From assembly GCA_902774005.1 (NCBI GenBank), contig CACYGK010000002.1, positions 1 through 64,000 on the forward strand: a DNA stretch of 64,000 nt. The letters run 5' to 3'. Source of the stretch: an uncultured Bacteroidales bacterium. Lineage in GTDB: Bacteria; Bacteroidota; Bacteroidia; Bacteroidales; Bacteroidaceae. The position numbers and the translations under genes are program-made. Below, piece after piece: positions 42,914 through 51,812 of the stretch. Within the stretch, counting starts at the first letter, position 1. The number at the start of each line of letters is the position of its first letter. The notes beneath the pieces were generated by a model, which worked only from the letters and a program-made list of their open reading frames with translations, was not told the origin of the DNA and did no database searches.

Positions 42914-45352
42914 ATGACATACGATATAGAGAAAATAGCCGAAATAATCGGTGCTAAAAGGGTTGGTGCGATAGCCTCCATAATTAACTGGCTGCTTATC
43001 GACAGTCGTTCGTTGTGTTTCCCCGATGAGACCCTTTTCTTCGCTTTGAAAACGAGGAAGAACGACGGACACAGGTATATCGACGAACTCCGTCGTCGTG
43101 GAGTGAGGAATTTTGTAGTGGAGAAAGCCCCTAAAGATGTGAAGGACTGCAATTTCCTCGTGGTTCCTTCACCTCTGGCAGCTCTCCAGTCGCTTGCTGC
43201 CTACCATCGTCGTCTGTTCGATATTCCCGTCATTGCCATCACCGGTTCCAACGGTAAAACGACGGTCAAGGAATGGCTTTATCAGTTGCTCTCTCCCGAA
43301 CTGAATGTATGTCGTTCGCCTCGCAGCTACAACTCGCAGGTAGGTGTACCGCTGAGTGTATGGCTTATGACGAGACATCATGACATCGCAATATTCGAAA
43401 CTGGAATTTCACAACCGGGTGAGATGAGTCGTCTGGAAAGCATCGTCCAACCTACGATAGGAATAATGACTAACCTCGGTGCGGCGCATCAGGAGAACTT
43501 CCTGTCGTACGACATAAAATGTTCGGAGAAGATGCTGCTGTTCCGTAAGTGTAAGAAGGTAGTTGTCAATAGCAAAGATAATGTGATAGAGCGTTGCCTG
43601 TCGCTCCTTCCGAAGGGAATAGAACGCATACGGCTGAATGTTCTGGGTATTGAAAAGGAAGGGGAACGGGCTGTTGTACGTTTTGAGTATGAAGGGAAAA
43701 AGGGTTCTTATACGTTGCGGTTCTCTGACGATGCTGCTATCGAGAACAGTATCACGTGTTTCATCACCGTTCTCACTCTTGGTACAGGCATCTCAGTCGA
43801 TGAACTCTGCGAACGTATGTCGCGACTCGAACCCATCGCCATGCGTCTGGAGGTGAAGGAAGGCATTAATGGCTGTACCCTTATCAACGATACTTATAAT
43901 TCCGACATTCATTCGCTCGACATAGCTCTAGACTTCATGTATCGTCGTCCCGATACAAAGCGTCAGCGACGTACACTGATACTTTCCGACATCCTTCAGT
44001 CGGGCGAGTCTTCGCGTACATTATATACTAAGGTGGCACAGATGGCTGTGTCGAGAGGTATAGAAAAGGTAATACTCGTGGGTGAGGAGACTCATCGTCA
44101 GGCGGACTTCTTCCCCATGCCTCATTACTCGTTCCTGAGTACCGACGATTTCATCAACAGCGAGGTATTTGCAACGCTCCGCGATGAATTCATCCTTATT
44201 AAAGGTGCTCGTAAGTTCAACTTCGACCGCATCTCGGATCTGCTTACGTTGAAGGTGCACCAGACAATCCTTGAGATAGACCTCAATGCCCTGCGAGATA
44301 ATGTGGCATACTATCGGCAGTTCATGCGACTGGATACCAAGATGGTATGTATGGTAAAGGCTTCCGGTTACGGAACTGGTTCGCTGGAGATAAGTAAGAC
44401 TCTTCAGGATGCAGGAGTCGATTACCTTGCCGTAGCCGTAGCTGACGAGGGAGCAGATCTGCGTAAGGCAGGTGTTACAGCCAACATCATTGTGATGAAT
44501 CCGGAGATGACATCGTTCAAGATGCTCTTCGACTACAGACTCGAACCTGAGATATTCTCGTTCGAAATACTCGAGGCACTGATAAAAGCGGCTGAGAAGT
44601 ACGGAATAACCAACTTCCCGATTCATATCAAACTCGACACGGGTATGCATCGTCTAGGGTTCAATCCTGAAAAAGATATGGACGAACTCATTCATGTCCT
44701 CACCCATCAGGCTGCACTAGTGCCCTGTTCAGTATTCAGTCATTTCGTCGGAAGCGATGATGACTGTTTCGATGAATTCTCCCGTCACCAGTTCCAGTTG
44801 TTCGACAAGGCAAGTAAACAGCTCCAGTCTGTATATTCCCATAAGATACTTCGCCATATCTGCAACTCGGCGGCAATAGAGCATTTCCCGGAGTATCAAC
44901 TTGATATGGTTCGTCTCGGACTGGGACTCTACGGCATCAATCCGCGCAACAACCATATATTGAATAATGTGGCAACGCTGCGTACTACCATACTTCAGAT
45001 TCGTGAAGTGAAGGCAGGCGATTCCATCGGTTATAGCCGACGGACAATCCTTGAACGTGATTCACGTATCGCTGCTATACCAATAGGTTATGCCGACGGA
45101 CTGAACCGCCGACTCGGAAACCGCAATTGCTATTGTCTGGTTAATGGTAAGAAAGCAGAATATGTGGGCAATATCTGTATGGACGTGTGTATGATTGACG
45201 TCACGGATATAGAATGTAAAATAGGGGATTATGCCACCATATTTGGCGACGACCTCCCCATTACAGTACTGAGCGACGCAATCGGAACTATTCCATACGA
45301 GGTACTTACAGGTATATCTACTCGTGTCGGACGGGTATATGTTCAGCAATAA
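42914..45352 (+). CDS. murF-alr: Bifunctional MurF ligase / alanine racemase
   Basis: Fusion common in Bacteroidetes. The N-terminal half (residues 1-~450) is UDP-N-acetylmuramoyl-tripeptide--D-Ala-D-Ala ligase with ATP loop GSNGKT (111-116) and LINDTYNSDIHS. The C-terminal half is alanine racemase with the PLP lysine in MVCMVKASGYGTG (~480), KLDTGMHRLGF and the catalytic tyrosine region SIGYSRR. One protein thus makes D-Ala and adds D-Ala-D-Ala to the peptidoglycan precursor. At 812 residues it is full length. Its 3' end overlaps the convergent sirtuin gene by 35 nt. Confidence 0.96.
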   Translation: MTYDIEKIAEIIGAKRVGAIASIINWLLIDSRSLCFPDETLFFALKTRKNDGHRYIDELRRRGVRNFVVEKAPKDVKDCNFLVVPSPLAALQSLAAYHRRLFDIPVIAITGSNGKTTVKEWLYQLLSPELNVCRSPRSYNSQVGVPLSVWLMTRHHDIAIFETGISQPGEMSRLESIVQPTIGIMTNLGAAHQENFLSYDIKCSEKMLLFRKCKKVVVNSKDNVIERCLSLLPKGIERIRLNVLGIEKEGERAVVRFEYEGKKGSYTLRFSDDAAIENSITCFITVLTLGTGISVDELCERMSRLEPIAMRLEVKEGINGCTLINDTYNSDIHSLDIALDFMYRRPDTKRQRRTLILSDILQSGESSRTLYTKVAQMAVSRGIEKVILVGEETHRQADFFPMPHYSFLSTDDFINSEVFATLRDEFILIKGARKFNFDRISDLLTLKVHQTILEIDLNALRDNVAYYRQFMRLDTKMVCMVKASGYGTGSLEISKTLQDAGVDYLAVAVADEGADLRKAGVTANIIVMNPEMTSFKMLFDYRLEPEIFSFEILEALIKAAEKYGITNFPIHIKLDTGMHRLGFNPEKDMDELIHVLTHQAALVPCSVFSHFVGSDDDCFDEFSRHQFQLFDKASKQLQSVYSHKILRHICNSAAIEHFPEYQLDMVRLGLGLYGINPRNNHILNNVATLRTTILQIREVKAGDSIGYSRRTILERDSRIAAIPIGYADGLNRRLGNRNCYCLVNGKKAEYVGNICMDVCMIDVTDIECKIGDYATIFGDDLPITVLSDAIGTIPYEVLTGISTRVGRVYVQQ

Positions 45353-46028
45353 GTTCTTTCATACCCTCCGAGGCACCTTTCTTGATATGTGTTATTCCAA
45401 GTGACCTGTCATAACGTACGTCAGCAGGGTCGATGAGGTATATCTTGCAGTCACGGTTTACATACGACAACAGACCTGCTGCCGGATACACATTCAGCGA
45501 CGTACCTATGACCACTACTATGTCGGCTTTCATTACCTCTTCTATTGCAGGTTCTATCATCGGTACACCTTCTCCGAACCAGACGATGAAAGGACGCAAC
45601 TGAGAACCGTCAGCTGCCTTCTGTCCCATCTTGATGACAGGGTTGTCCTCCGGAAGTGTGACAATACAACGCGAATCGTTGGGGTTGATTGATGAGGTGG
45701 CTTTCATCAGTTCGCCGTGAAGGTGGATAACCTTGCTGCTGCCTGCTTTCTCATGAAGATTATCGACATTCTGGGTTACGACGGTAACGTCGTAATCCTT
45801 CTCCATACTTGCCACAAGACGATGTCCCTCGCAAGGTTTTACATCAAACAGCTGCTTGCGACGATCGTTGTAGAAGTTTATTACTAATTCTGGATTTGCT
45901 TCATATCCCTCTATGCTTGCTACCTGCATAACCGGGTACTGCTCCCAAAGACCACCACTGTCTCTGAACGTGCTGATGCCGCTTTCTGCTGACATTCCGG
46001 CACCTGTAAGAAATACGAGTTTCTTCAT
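45318..46028 (-). CDS. cobB: Sirtuin (NAD-dependent protein deacylase), lacking zinc cysteines
   Basis: 236 residues. NAD-binding GAGMSAESGI (9-18), FRDSGGLWE, TQNVDNLHEKAG and the catalytic His in HLHGEL. Tyr and Arg in FYNDRRKQ correspond to the class III (SIRT5/CobB) pair that binds succinyl-lysine, so desuccinylation is plausible. The usual two Cys-x-x-Cys zinc pairs are absent: only one Cys lies between HGEL and RPFIVWFGE. The start at 46028 removes an unsupported extension containing the promoter. The 3' end overlaps murF-alr by 35 nt. Confidence 0.92.
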   Translation of the reverse strand: MKKLVFLTGAGMSAESGISTFRDSGGLWEQYPVMQVASIEGYEANPELVINFYNDRRKQLFDVKPCEGHRLVASMEKDYDVTVVTQNVDNLHEKAGSSKVIHLHGELMKATSSINPNDSRCIVTLPEDNPVIKMGQKAADGSQLRPFIVWFGEGVPMIEPAIEEVMKADIVVVIGTSLNVYPAAGLLSYVNRDCKIYLIDPADVRYDRSLGITHIKKGASEGMKELIAEHIPVRHE

Positions 46029-46050
46029 GGTTGAATAATTTTTGACGGAA

Positions 46051-46058
46051 CAAAGGTA
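46051..46058 (-). promoter_or_regulatory. cobB promoter -7 box
   Basis: TACCTTTG on the minus strand, 22 nt before the cobB start. It is back to back with the promoter of the plus-strand protease gene. Confidence 0.65.
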
Positions 46059-46077
46059 CAAAAAGTTTTATTTTATA

Positions 46078-46085
46078 TATCTTTG
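46078..46085 (+). promoter_or_regulatory. Promoter -7 box of the second C10 protease, nearly leaderless
   Basis: TATCTTTG ends only 5 nt before the ATG at 46091, so the transcript would start at or within a few bases of the start codon. Confidence 0.6.
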
Positions 46086-46090
46086 CAGCG

Positions 46091-47806
46091 ATGAAAAATT
46101 TCTTGTTCATATTTTTTTGTATGTTTCTGAACGTTGCAATGGCTCAGGAGATGCTGCCTGAGCATAAGTTGTTGCAGCGGTTGAAGTCAAGGGAATACAG
46201 GAGTTTTCAGATTCCTTCCGTCTCTATGACCTCGGAACAGGATGTGAAAGTGTCTATGATTAAGAAACTTAAAGGGGACGTGTTGCCGTCTTCCGTCGGT
46301 CCGTTGCTTTCAGACCAGTGGGATCAGTACGGAGCATTGACACGTCAGACTCCACTCATCGATGGGAAGCATACTACCGTGGGTTGTGTAGCCCTCGCGA
46401 TGTCCCAGGTTATGCATTTCTGGAAATACCCGATTTGCGGTACGGGGTCGTTCACATACGATGACAGTCTGGGATGCAAACAGGTCTTGACCTCAAATTT
46501 CTATGAACATACCTATCAGTGGGACAAGATGCTCGACATCTACAAGGAAGGTGAATATACCGATGAACAGGCAGATGCGGGTGCTCTGCTCTGTAGCGAT
46601 TGTGGAATAAGTGTCAAGATGAGGTATGGACTTGATGCGAGTGGAGCACAAAGTGTGATGCAGGCTGTGGCAATGCCTGAGTATTTCGGATATGACGATG
46701 AGGAACAGATATACTTCCGCGATTTATACACGAAAGCAGAAATAACTCAGATGCTGAAAACGGAACTGGCGAAAGGCAGACCCGTACTCATGTCCGGATA
46801 TAATTACAACGGTGGTCATGCGTTCGTTGTTGACGGATATGACGAGAACGACTGGTTCCATATCAATCTGGGTAATCCTGATGGCCCTGACGACGGTGAC
46901 TGCTGGACACCGTTAGACTGTATGTCTCCCGATATGCCGAAGTGGACTGAAGTGGACAGTCCGGAGTCGGGATTAAATCTGTTGCAGTTGTTTGTGATGG
47001 GAGCCGTACCTTCGACTCATCCTACAGCTTCTCATCGTGAAACTCACATCTATGCAATGGAAGGTGTTGAGGCTATAGATACCGTACCGACCGATGAATC
47101 CGACATAATGAGGATATGTACTCATCAGCTTTCAAACCTCGGACGAAGTCTTCATACCGATTCTGTGTCCATAATGCTTGCAAAGGATGGTGAAATCGTC
47201 GATGCCCTCTATACTTTCACTCATGAGTTTCTGCTCGAAGAGATTGACGACACCACTTATACCGACACTATAGACATCAGACTGCCCGATTATCTGCAGA
47301 ATGGTACTTATCATCTCACACCGATGTTCAAGGATAATGGAGAGTGGAAAGAGGTTCGCACAACTATCGGAACTCCCAATTATCTCCTCCTGAATGTATC
47401 TGAAGAAAAGAATGTGCTCAGCAGCGATACGGCAAATACGGCATATCTCACACTTGAGGACTTTGATATCCCTGACCTTATCATCAATGGTTCGACTCCT
47501 GATGTGAGCATAACCCTGAAAAACCATAACTGTGAGATATCCGGTCGTGTGTATCTGCTGATGGAACCACTCGACGAGACCGGAAAGGAGTTCTACCTTC
47601 TGCGGCAGGGTATAACCATGCAGAAGGATGAAGTAAGTACACGCCGTTTCCACAAAACAGCCATCTATGCCCCGAAGACGGGACATTACCGTCTGCATTT
47701 CCTTTATGACAGCAATCTCTTTTCAAGCGAACTCAAGGAACTGACTCCCGAAACCATCGAGGTTTCAGTTCTGCATAGCGGTGTGATTGAGATTGCTCGA
47801 CGCTAA
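46091..47806 (+). CDS. C10-family cysteine protease with C-terminal extension
   Basis: 571 residues. Signal peptide MKNFLFIFFCMFLNVAMAQ, a short linker of about 50 residues, then the protease fold with Cys99 in VGCVALAMSQVMHFW and His in GGHAFVVDGYDENDWFHIN. After that His, the usual WGWGG is replaced by LGNPDGPDDG, so the substrate cleft rim differs. A beta-rich extension (~residues 300-571) follows, resembling Ig-like modules in other Bacteroidetes C10 proteins. There is no recognisable T9SS sorting domain at the C-terminus. It is divergently transcribed from cobB. Confidence 0.87.
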   Translation: MKNFLFIFFCMFLNVAMAQEMLPEHKLLQRLKSREYRSFQIPSVSMTSEQDVKVSMIKKLKGDVLPSSVGPLLSDQWDQYGALTRQTPLIDGKHTTVGCVALAMSQVMHFWKYPICGTGSFTYDDSLGCKQVLTSNFYEHTYQWDKMLDIYKEGEYTDEQADAGALLCSDCGISVKMRYGLDASGAQSVMQAVAMPEYFGYDDEEQIYFRDLYTKAEITQMLKTELAKGRPVLMSGYNYNGGHAFVVDGYDENDWFHINLGNPDGPDDGDCWTPLDCMSPDMPKWTEVDSPESGLNLLQLFVMGAVPSTHPTASHRETHIYAMEGVEAIDTVPTDESDIMRICTHQLSNLGRSLHTDSVSIMLAKDGEIVDALYTFTHEFLLEEIDDTTYTDTIDIRLPDYLQNGTYHLTPMFKDNGEWKEVRTTIGTPNYLLLNVSEEKNVLSSDTANTAYLTLEDFDIPDLIINGSTPDVSITLKNHNCEISGRVYLLMEPLDETGKEFYLLRQGITMQKDEVSTRRFHKTAIYAPKTGHYRLHFLYDSNLFSSELKELTPETIEVSVLHSGVIEIARR

Positions 47807-47813
47807 TACTCTT

Positions 47814-48707
47814 TTAATATAAGTATCTGTGTAGCATCCGACTTAGTTTGGCTGCTCCGTATTCGCTCATATGATGTGAGTCGTGAAAGTCGCTGTCGCG
47901 GAAAAGTGTGTCGGCAGAAAAATCGAGATACTTCACTTCCTTGTGTCTTTTAAGTATATCGTGGAGCACTCTGGCATTGCGACTGGTCTGTATGGAATCC
48001 TGATATTTGCGGAAGTTCGGCGACAGCGGAGTGGTGATAAGCAATACATTTATCCGGCGCGATTTACAATAGTCCAGAATGCTGTCAAGCAATGCTGTGT
48101 TTAGTGCAACAGCCGATGTATCAGCATAGGTATGCAGGTTGACACCGAGTTCGCCGTCGTCCCAGTAAGGAGCACGATGAGCATAGGAGAGGTCGGTACC
48201 CCGTCCGAGCGAATCCCACGATAAGGGGTTGGGCTTCCACAGACTTTGCAGTTGATTTACTAAGGAATTGATTGACGAACATTCAAATCCGTAGTAACTC
48301 AGTTTGGAGTGCAAGTCGCAATCCATATACAGACGGTAACGGATACCGTTCCACCATTCGCGCGGATCATTCTCAAAGTCGTAATACAGGGAGAAGTACG
48401 AATAGGGCAGGATGACGTTTCGCAGACGGTCGGTAGGATAGTGCTTCAGCAGATAGTAGTCGTAGCGGTAGGGCTGTGCCGGATTAGCCAGATTGAATGC
48501 CGTGTCGGGAAGCAGCGATGCATCTATTCCGTAAAAAGTATGACTGCTACCTAATACCAGTGTCTTGACACTACGCGAGTGTTGCAGCATCCACCGGTGC
48601 TTATCCTTATACGGATTGGGCAGATGTCTGACATATATCTCCGCACTGATGAGCAGCAGAAGAATGCAGAGTGAGAATATGGTTGTTTTCTTGAGAAAGT
48701 GTTTCAT
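47814..48707 (-). CDS. SGNH-type acyl-transfer partner protein (AlgJ/DltD-like)
   Basis: 297 residues from the ATG at 48707, which shares one base with the MBOAT stop (TGATG); the frame opens earlier but that part overlaps the MBOAT gene and lacks any signal. One membrane anchor (TTIFSLCILLLLISAEIYV), then an SGNH fold with the Ser in LVLGSSHTFYG and the Asp/His pair in SDFHDSHHMSEYG. Such proteins work with an MBOAT partner to acylate a surface polysaccharide or teichoic acid. Tight coupling with the MBOAT gene supports that. Confidence 0.82.
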   Translation of the reverse strand: MKHFLKKTTIFSLCILLLLISAEIYVRHLPNPYKDKHRWMLQHSRSVKTLVLGSSHTFYGIDASLLPDTAFNLANPAQPYRYDYYLLKHYPTDRLRNVILPYSYFSLYYDFENDPREWWNGIRYRLYMDCDLHSKLSYYGFECSSINSLVNQLQSLWKPNPLSWDSLGRGTDLSYAHRAPYWDDGELGVNLHTYADTSAVALNTALLDSILDYCKSRRINVLLITTPLSPNFRKYQDSIQTSRNARVLHDILKRHKEVKYLDFSADTLFRDSDFHDSHHMSEYGAAKLSRMLHRYLY

Positions 48708-50053
48708 CAGAACTGGAAGTAAATGAACTGTGTCTTGTCGCCACCGAATATAACTGTGCAGATGAATGCAACCAGATATATGAACATCCGGAGTGCCTGG
48801 GATGACCATATTCCTGTCGTTTTCCACCCGAACGGATGCTCTGCGTTATGCATCCGCCATTCGGTAAGGGTAAGCAGGGAGATATATAGTAAAGGCATGC
48901 GACTGCATTCCCACATTCCTATCGATTGCAGATGGAACATCCCCGAGAGGTATCCGCCAGCCGAGGCGATATCCGGAGCACGGAATATTACCCAACCTAT
49001 CATTACGAAAAGGAATGCCAGACGGCGTACGGGCAGCTTGTAAACCAGTGCGTGGTAGAGTCCCCAACCCACGAATGTCCAGTTGGCTCCATGCCAGAGT
49101 CCGCTGAGCAGGAACACTACAGACAGGTTGAGTCGTTTGCGCATCTCTCCCTTTCTGTTTCCTCCTAGCGGGATATATACATAATCGCGGAACCACGACA
49201 TGAGGGTGATGTGCCAACGGTGCCAGAAGTCACGCATCGAAGTGGCAAAGTACGGTCGGTTGAAGTTACGTGTTATGTTGATGCCCAACAGACGGGCAGA
49301 ACCTACAGCCATATCGCTGTAACCTGAGAAGTCACCATAAATCTGGAATGTGAAGTAAAGTGCACCGAGCCACAGTGTGCTTGGATTGAGATCTGTGTAG
49401 TGCTCGAAAATGAAATCCACCTGATATGCGCAGTTGTCGGCAACCAGCATTTTCTTCATTAGTCCCCACAGCAACAGGCGCATACCTTCGGTAGCTTGCA
49501 GTTCGTCGAATGTACGGCGTTGCTGCATCTGTCGCAACAGGTTGTCAGCCCGTTCTATAGGTCCAGCCACAAGTTGCGGGAAAAAGGTGATAAAGGTAAG
49601 GAACGAAAGAAGTGAGGGAAAAGCCATCTTCGGATTGCGGTAGCAGTCGATGGCGTATGCGGAAAGCTGGAAAGTATAGAAACTGATTCCTACCGGCAAT
49701 ATGATGCTCAGGGTAGGCATGTCGGCTCTCATTCCGAACAGATGGAGAAGCTGCGAAAGGTTCTCGGCAAAGAAGTTGAAGTATTTGAATACTCCGAGAA
49801 TACCGAAGTTCAGGATGAGAGTACACGTCAGCCATAACCTGCGCTTTCCTCCTGTCTGCATCAGTCTTACAAACAGGTAATTGCACAGACACGTACCAAT
49901 CATAAGCATCAGGAACGGTACACTCCACCAGCCGTAGAACACCATACTGGCAAATAGCAGTATGAGGTTCTGCCCCCGCTGCGTACGTGCCTGCCAGTAC
50001 AGCATGAAGACCAGTGGCAGGAATATAAGGTATATGACAGAGTTGAAAAGCAT
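48707..50053 (-). CDS. MBOAT family O-acyltransferase (AlgI-like)
   Basis: 448 residues with about ten transmembrane helices. Starts with FNSVIYLIFLPLVFMLYW; family marks include GISFYTFQLSAYAIDCY, FPQLVAGPIERA, GDFSGYSDMAVG, FWHRWHITLMSWFRDYVYIPLGG and LLSGLWHGANW with the invariant His. It moves an acyl (usually acetyl) group across the inner membrane to a surface glycan together with SGNH partners. It is flanked by two such SGNH genes (3 nt and a 1-nt overlap). Confidence 0.93.
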   Translation of the reverse strand: MLFNSVIYLIFLPLVFMLYWQARTQRGQNLILLFASMVFYGWWSVPFLMLMIGTCLCNYLFVRLMQTGGKRRLWLTCTLILNFGILGVFKYFNFFAENLSQLLHLFGMRADMPTLSIILPVGISFYTFQLSAYAIDCYRNPKMAFPSLLSFLTFITFFPQLVAGPIERADNLLRQMQQRRTFDELQATEGMRLLLWGLMKKMLVADNCAYQVDFIFEHYTDLNPSTLWLGALYFTFQIYGDFSGYSDMAVGSARLLGINITRNFNRPYFATSMRDFWHRWHITLMSWFRDYVYIPLGGNRKGEMRKRLNLSVVFLLSGLWHGANWTFVGWGLYHALVYKLPVRRLAFLFVMIGWVIFRAPDIASAGGYLSGMFHLQSIGMWECSRMPLLYISLLTLTEWRMHNAEHPFGWKTTGIWSSQALRMFIYLVAFICTVIFGGDKTQFIYFQF

Positions 50054-50056
50054 AGT

Positions 50057-50926
50057 TTATGGATTATAGTCTGAAGCCTTCAGACGGTTGTTGATTATTC
50101 CGGAAAAAATATCTGCCCCTCTGTAATTGACATGATCTATGTCACCGTAACAGGAGTCGGGCATCTGGATGAATTCGTAGTCCCAGTGTTCTATGTCGGG
50201 GTACCGGCTGTAGATGTATCTGTTCATCTTCTTGTTCCGTATTGCGTAGTCGGCAGTGGGGTATGACGGAACGGTAAGGAGAATCACCTTTATGTTCTTT
50301 TCCTTGCAAAGTGCGATTATCTCGTCGAGATAGGTTGTCTGTTCCGTGCTCGGTTCGAAGACTGAATCGTCAATATTGTCTTTCTCCCTCTCTTGTATAT
50401 CCGTTGCGAGTTTGTCGCGATATAATGGACTGTATCCTCCCTGGTCTATGTCCGTGACCGAAGTATGGTGGAGGTATGCCTTGTAAGGAAGCAGAATCTG
50501 ATGCCAGTCGAACAGGGCACGCAGTGCATCGGGTCTGTTCTGCATGATATGTAACCAGTCTTCCTTTGTAAGTACCCCAAAGTAATAGGGTAGGAACTGT
50601 CGCTCGTCATTGTTGTTGAAACTGAAGGTAAGTGAGGGACCGTCGCAGCCAAGGATTACTGTCCTTACATGTCTGTTGTGCCGGAGTATGAGTCTGAGTT
50701 TCTGTAGTGTCCAGAAATAGCTCTCTCCGTTGTTGCCCCACTGAAAGGTATGTGGAATATCCGTGGGGTCGATGGTGTACTGAATGCGTGAAGTACCGAG
50801 AAACAGAATAATTGCATCCTTGTCTATGACGTTGGCTCTGCCTGCGTATGCCCCTAGCCATATACACATCAGTACTACTGACGTGATGGTTGCAAACAGA
50901 GAGGAACGGAGAATAAACCGGCGCAT
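50057..50926 (-). CDS. Second SGNH-type membrane-anchored protein of the acylation cluster
   Basis: 289 residues. One N-terminal anchor helix (LFATITSVVLMCIWLGAYAG), then an SGNH-like fold: LFLGTSRIQY supplies the Ser, and CYGDIDHVNYRGADIF the Asp-x-x-His. It differs from the SGNH gene on the other side of the MBOAT, so the pair is not a recent duplication. The likely job is transfer or removal of acyl groups on a surface polysaccharide. Nine nt behind the glycosyltransferase gene. Confidence 0.78.
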   Translation of the reverse strand: MRRFILRSSLFATITSVVLMCIWLGAYAGRANVIDKDAIILFLGTSRIQYTIDPTDIPHTFQWGNNGESYFWTLQKLRLILRHNRHVRTVILGCDGPSLTFSFNNNDERQFLPYYFGVLTKEDWLHIMQNRPDALRALFDWHQILLPYKAYLHHTSVTDIDQGGYSPLYRDKLATDIQEREKDNIDDSVFEPSTEQTTYLDEIIALCKEKNIKVILLTVPSYPTADYAIRNKKMNRYIYSRYPDIEHWDYEFIQMPDSCYGDIDHVNYRGADIFSGIINNRLKASDYNP

Positions 50927-50935
50927 GGAGTATTG

Positions 50936-51811
50936 TTAGGGGTTAGATACGTTTTTCCCACACAATGTGGAATAGTAGCATAGTTTATACGCAGCAAACA
51001 ACGACAGGGAAGGACTGGAAGAAAGAAGATTGCGACGCATGAGTGGGGCAAAAAGTCTGTAAGAGAGTCGCATAAGTGGTGAGAGCAGACGCAGACGGTT
51101 GTACATACGTATTACTCCGATTCTTTCACCTAAGTCCGTGTGAAACAGACGAGCTGTCTGCAGGGCTTCTTCGGTCTTGTGCAGGAAGACGTCATTTGTT
51201 TCTATGTCTGTATTCAGAAGCGGATTGTCGATGGAATGGACCTTGAACCCTGCCCTCTGAAGGTCTTTGCCAAACTGCACGTCCTCATATCCGTATTTCC
51301 GATAGCGTTCGTCGAACCATACTTTATCAGCTACACCTCGACTGATGAGGAAGGAGAACGAACGGAACTGTTCACTCACGTACCCGTGTCGGCGTTCATA
51401 ATCCTTTTCATATTTCCATCTCAACATGCGGCTGGGGTCTTTGCATTGCTGCGGATGTATCACTCCGCCACACACTATGTCGTGTCCCTCGGATGCATCA
51501 ATATACCGCCGCAGGAAATCGTCGTTTACAACCTTTGCATCACTGTCGATGAAAAGCAGACGGTCGCCTTGCGATTCCTTCATCAGGAAATTGCGGATGG
51601 CAGCTCTGCCCACATTCTCCTTCCGGCGTATATAACGGCAATGTGGAAGGTCGCCTATCTTCAGATTGGCTAACATGCTCACACTGTCACGACTGCCGTC
51701 CTCTGTTACGATTATCTCGTAAGGTATGTCCAGTATTTCAGCTTGTCGCTGTAGGTCGGCTACAAGCGTATAACATGTGTGGTTATATGTTGGTATGAGT
51801 ATGGAGAGCAT
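50936..51811 (-). CDS. Family 2 glycosyltransferase
   Basis: 291 residues, GT-A fold: LSILIPTYNH start, IIVTEDGSRD, the metal-binding DSD in LLFIDSDAKV and the acceptor-site ED in YGYEDVQFGKDL. The C-terminal ~70 residues are hydrophobic and basic and may associate with the inner membrane. It adds a sugar to a growing surface glycan; donor and acceptor cannot be inferred. It begins 1 nt after the acyltransferase stop, in one unit with the MBOAT/SGNH genes. Confidence 0.88.
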   Translation of the reverse strand: MLSILIPTYNHTCYTLVADLQRQAEILDIPYEIIVTEDGSRDSVSMLANLKIGDLPHCRYIRRKENVGRAAIRNFLMKESQGDRLLFIDSDAKVVNDDFLRRYIDASEGHDIVCGGVIHPQQCKDPSRMLRWKYEKDYERRHGYVSEQFRSFSFLISRGVADKVWFDERYRKYGYEDVQFGKDLQRAGFKVHSIDNPLLNTDIETNDVFLHKTEEALQTARLFHTDLGERIGVIRMYNRLRLLSPLMRLSYRLFAPLMRRNLLSSSPSLSLFAAYKLCYYSTLCGKNVSNP

Positions 51812-51812
51812 A

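Noticed and set aside
48707..48827. Longer N-terminus for the SGNH protein (start at 48827)
   Set aside because: The extra 40 residues overlap the MBOAT coding region and hide the membrane anchor; ATG at 48707 with TGATG coupling is better.
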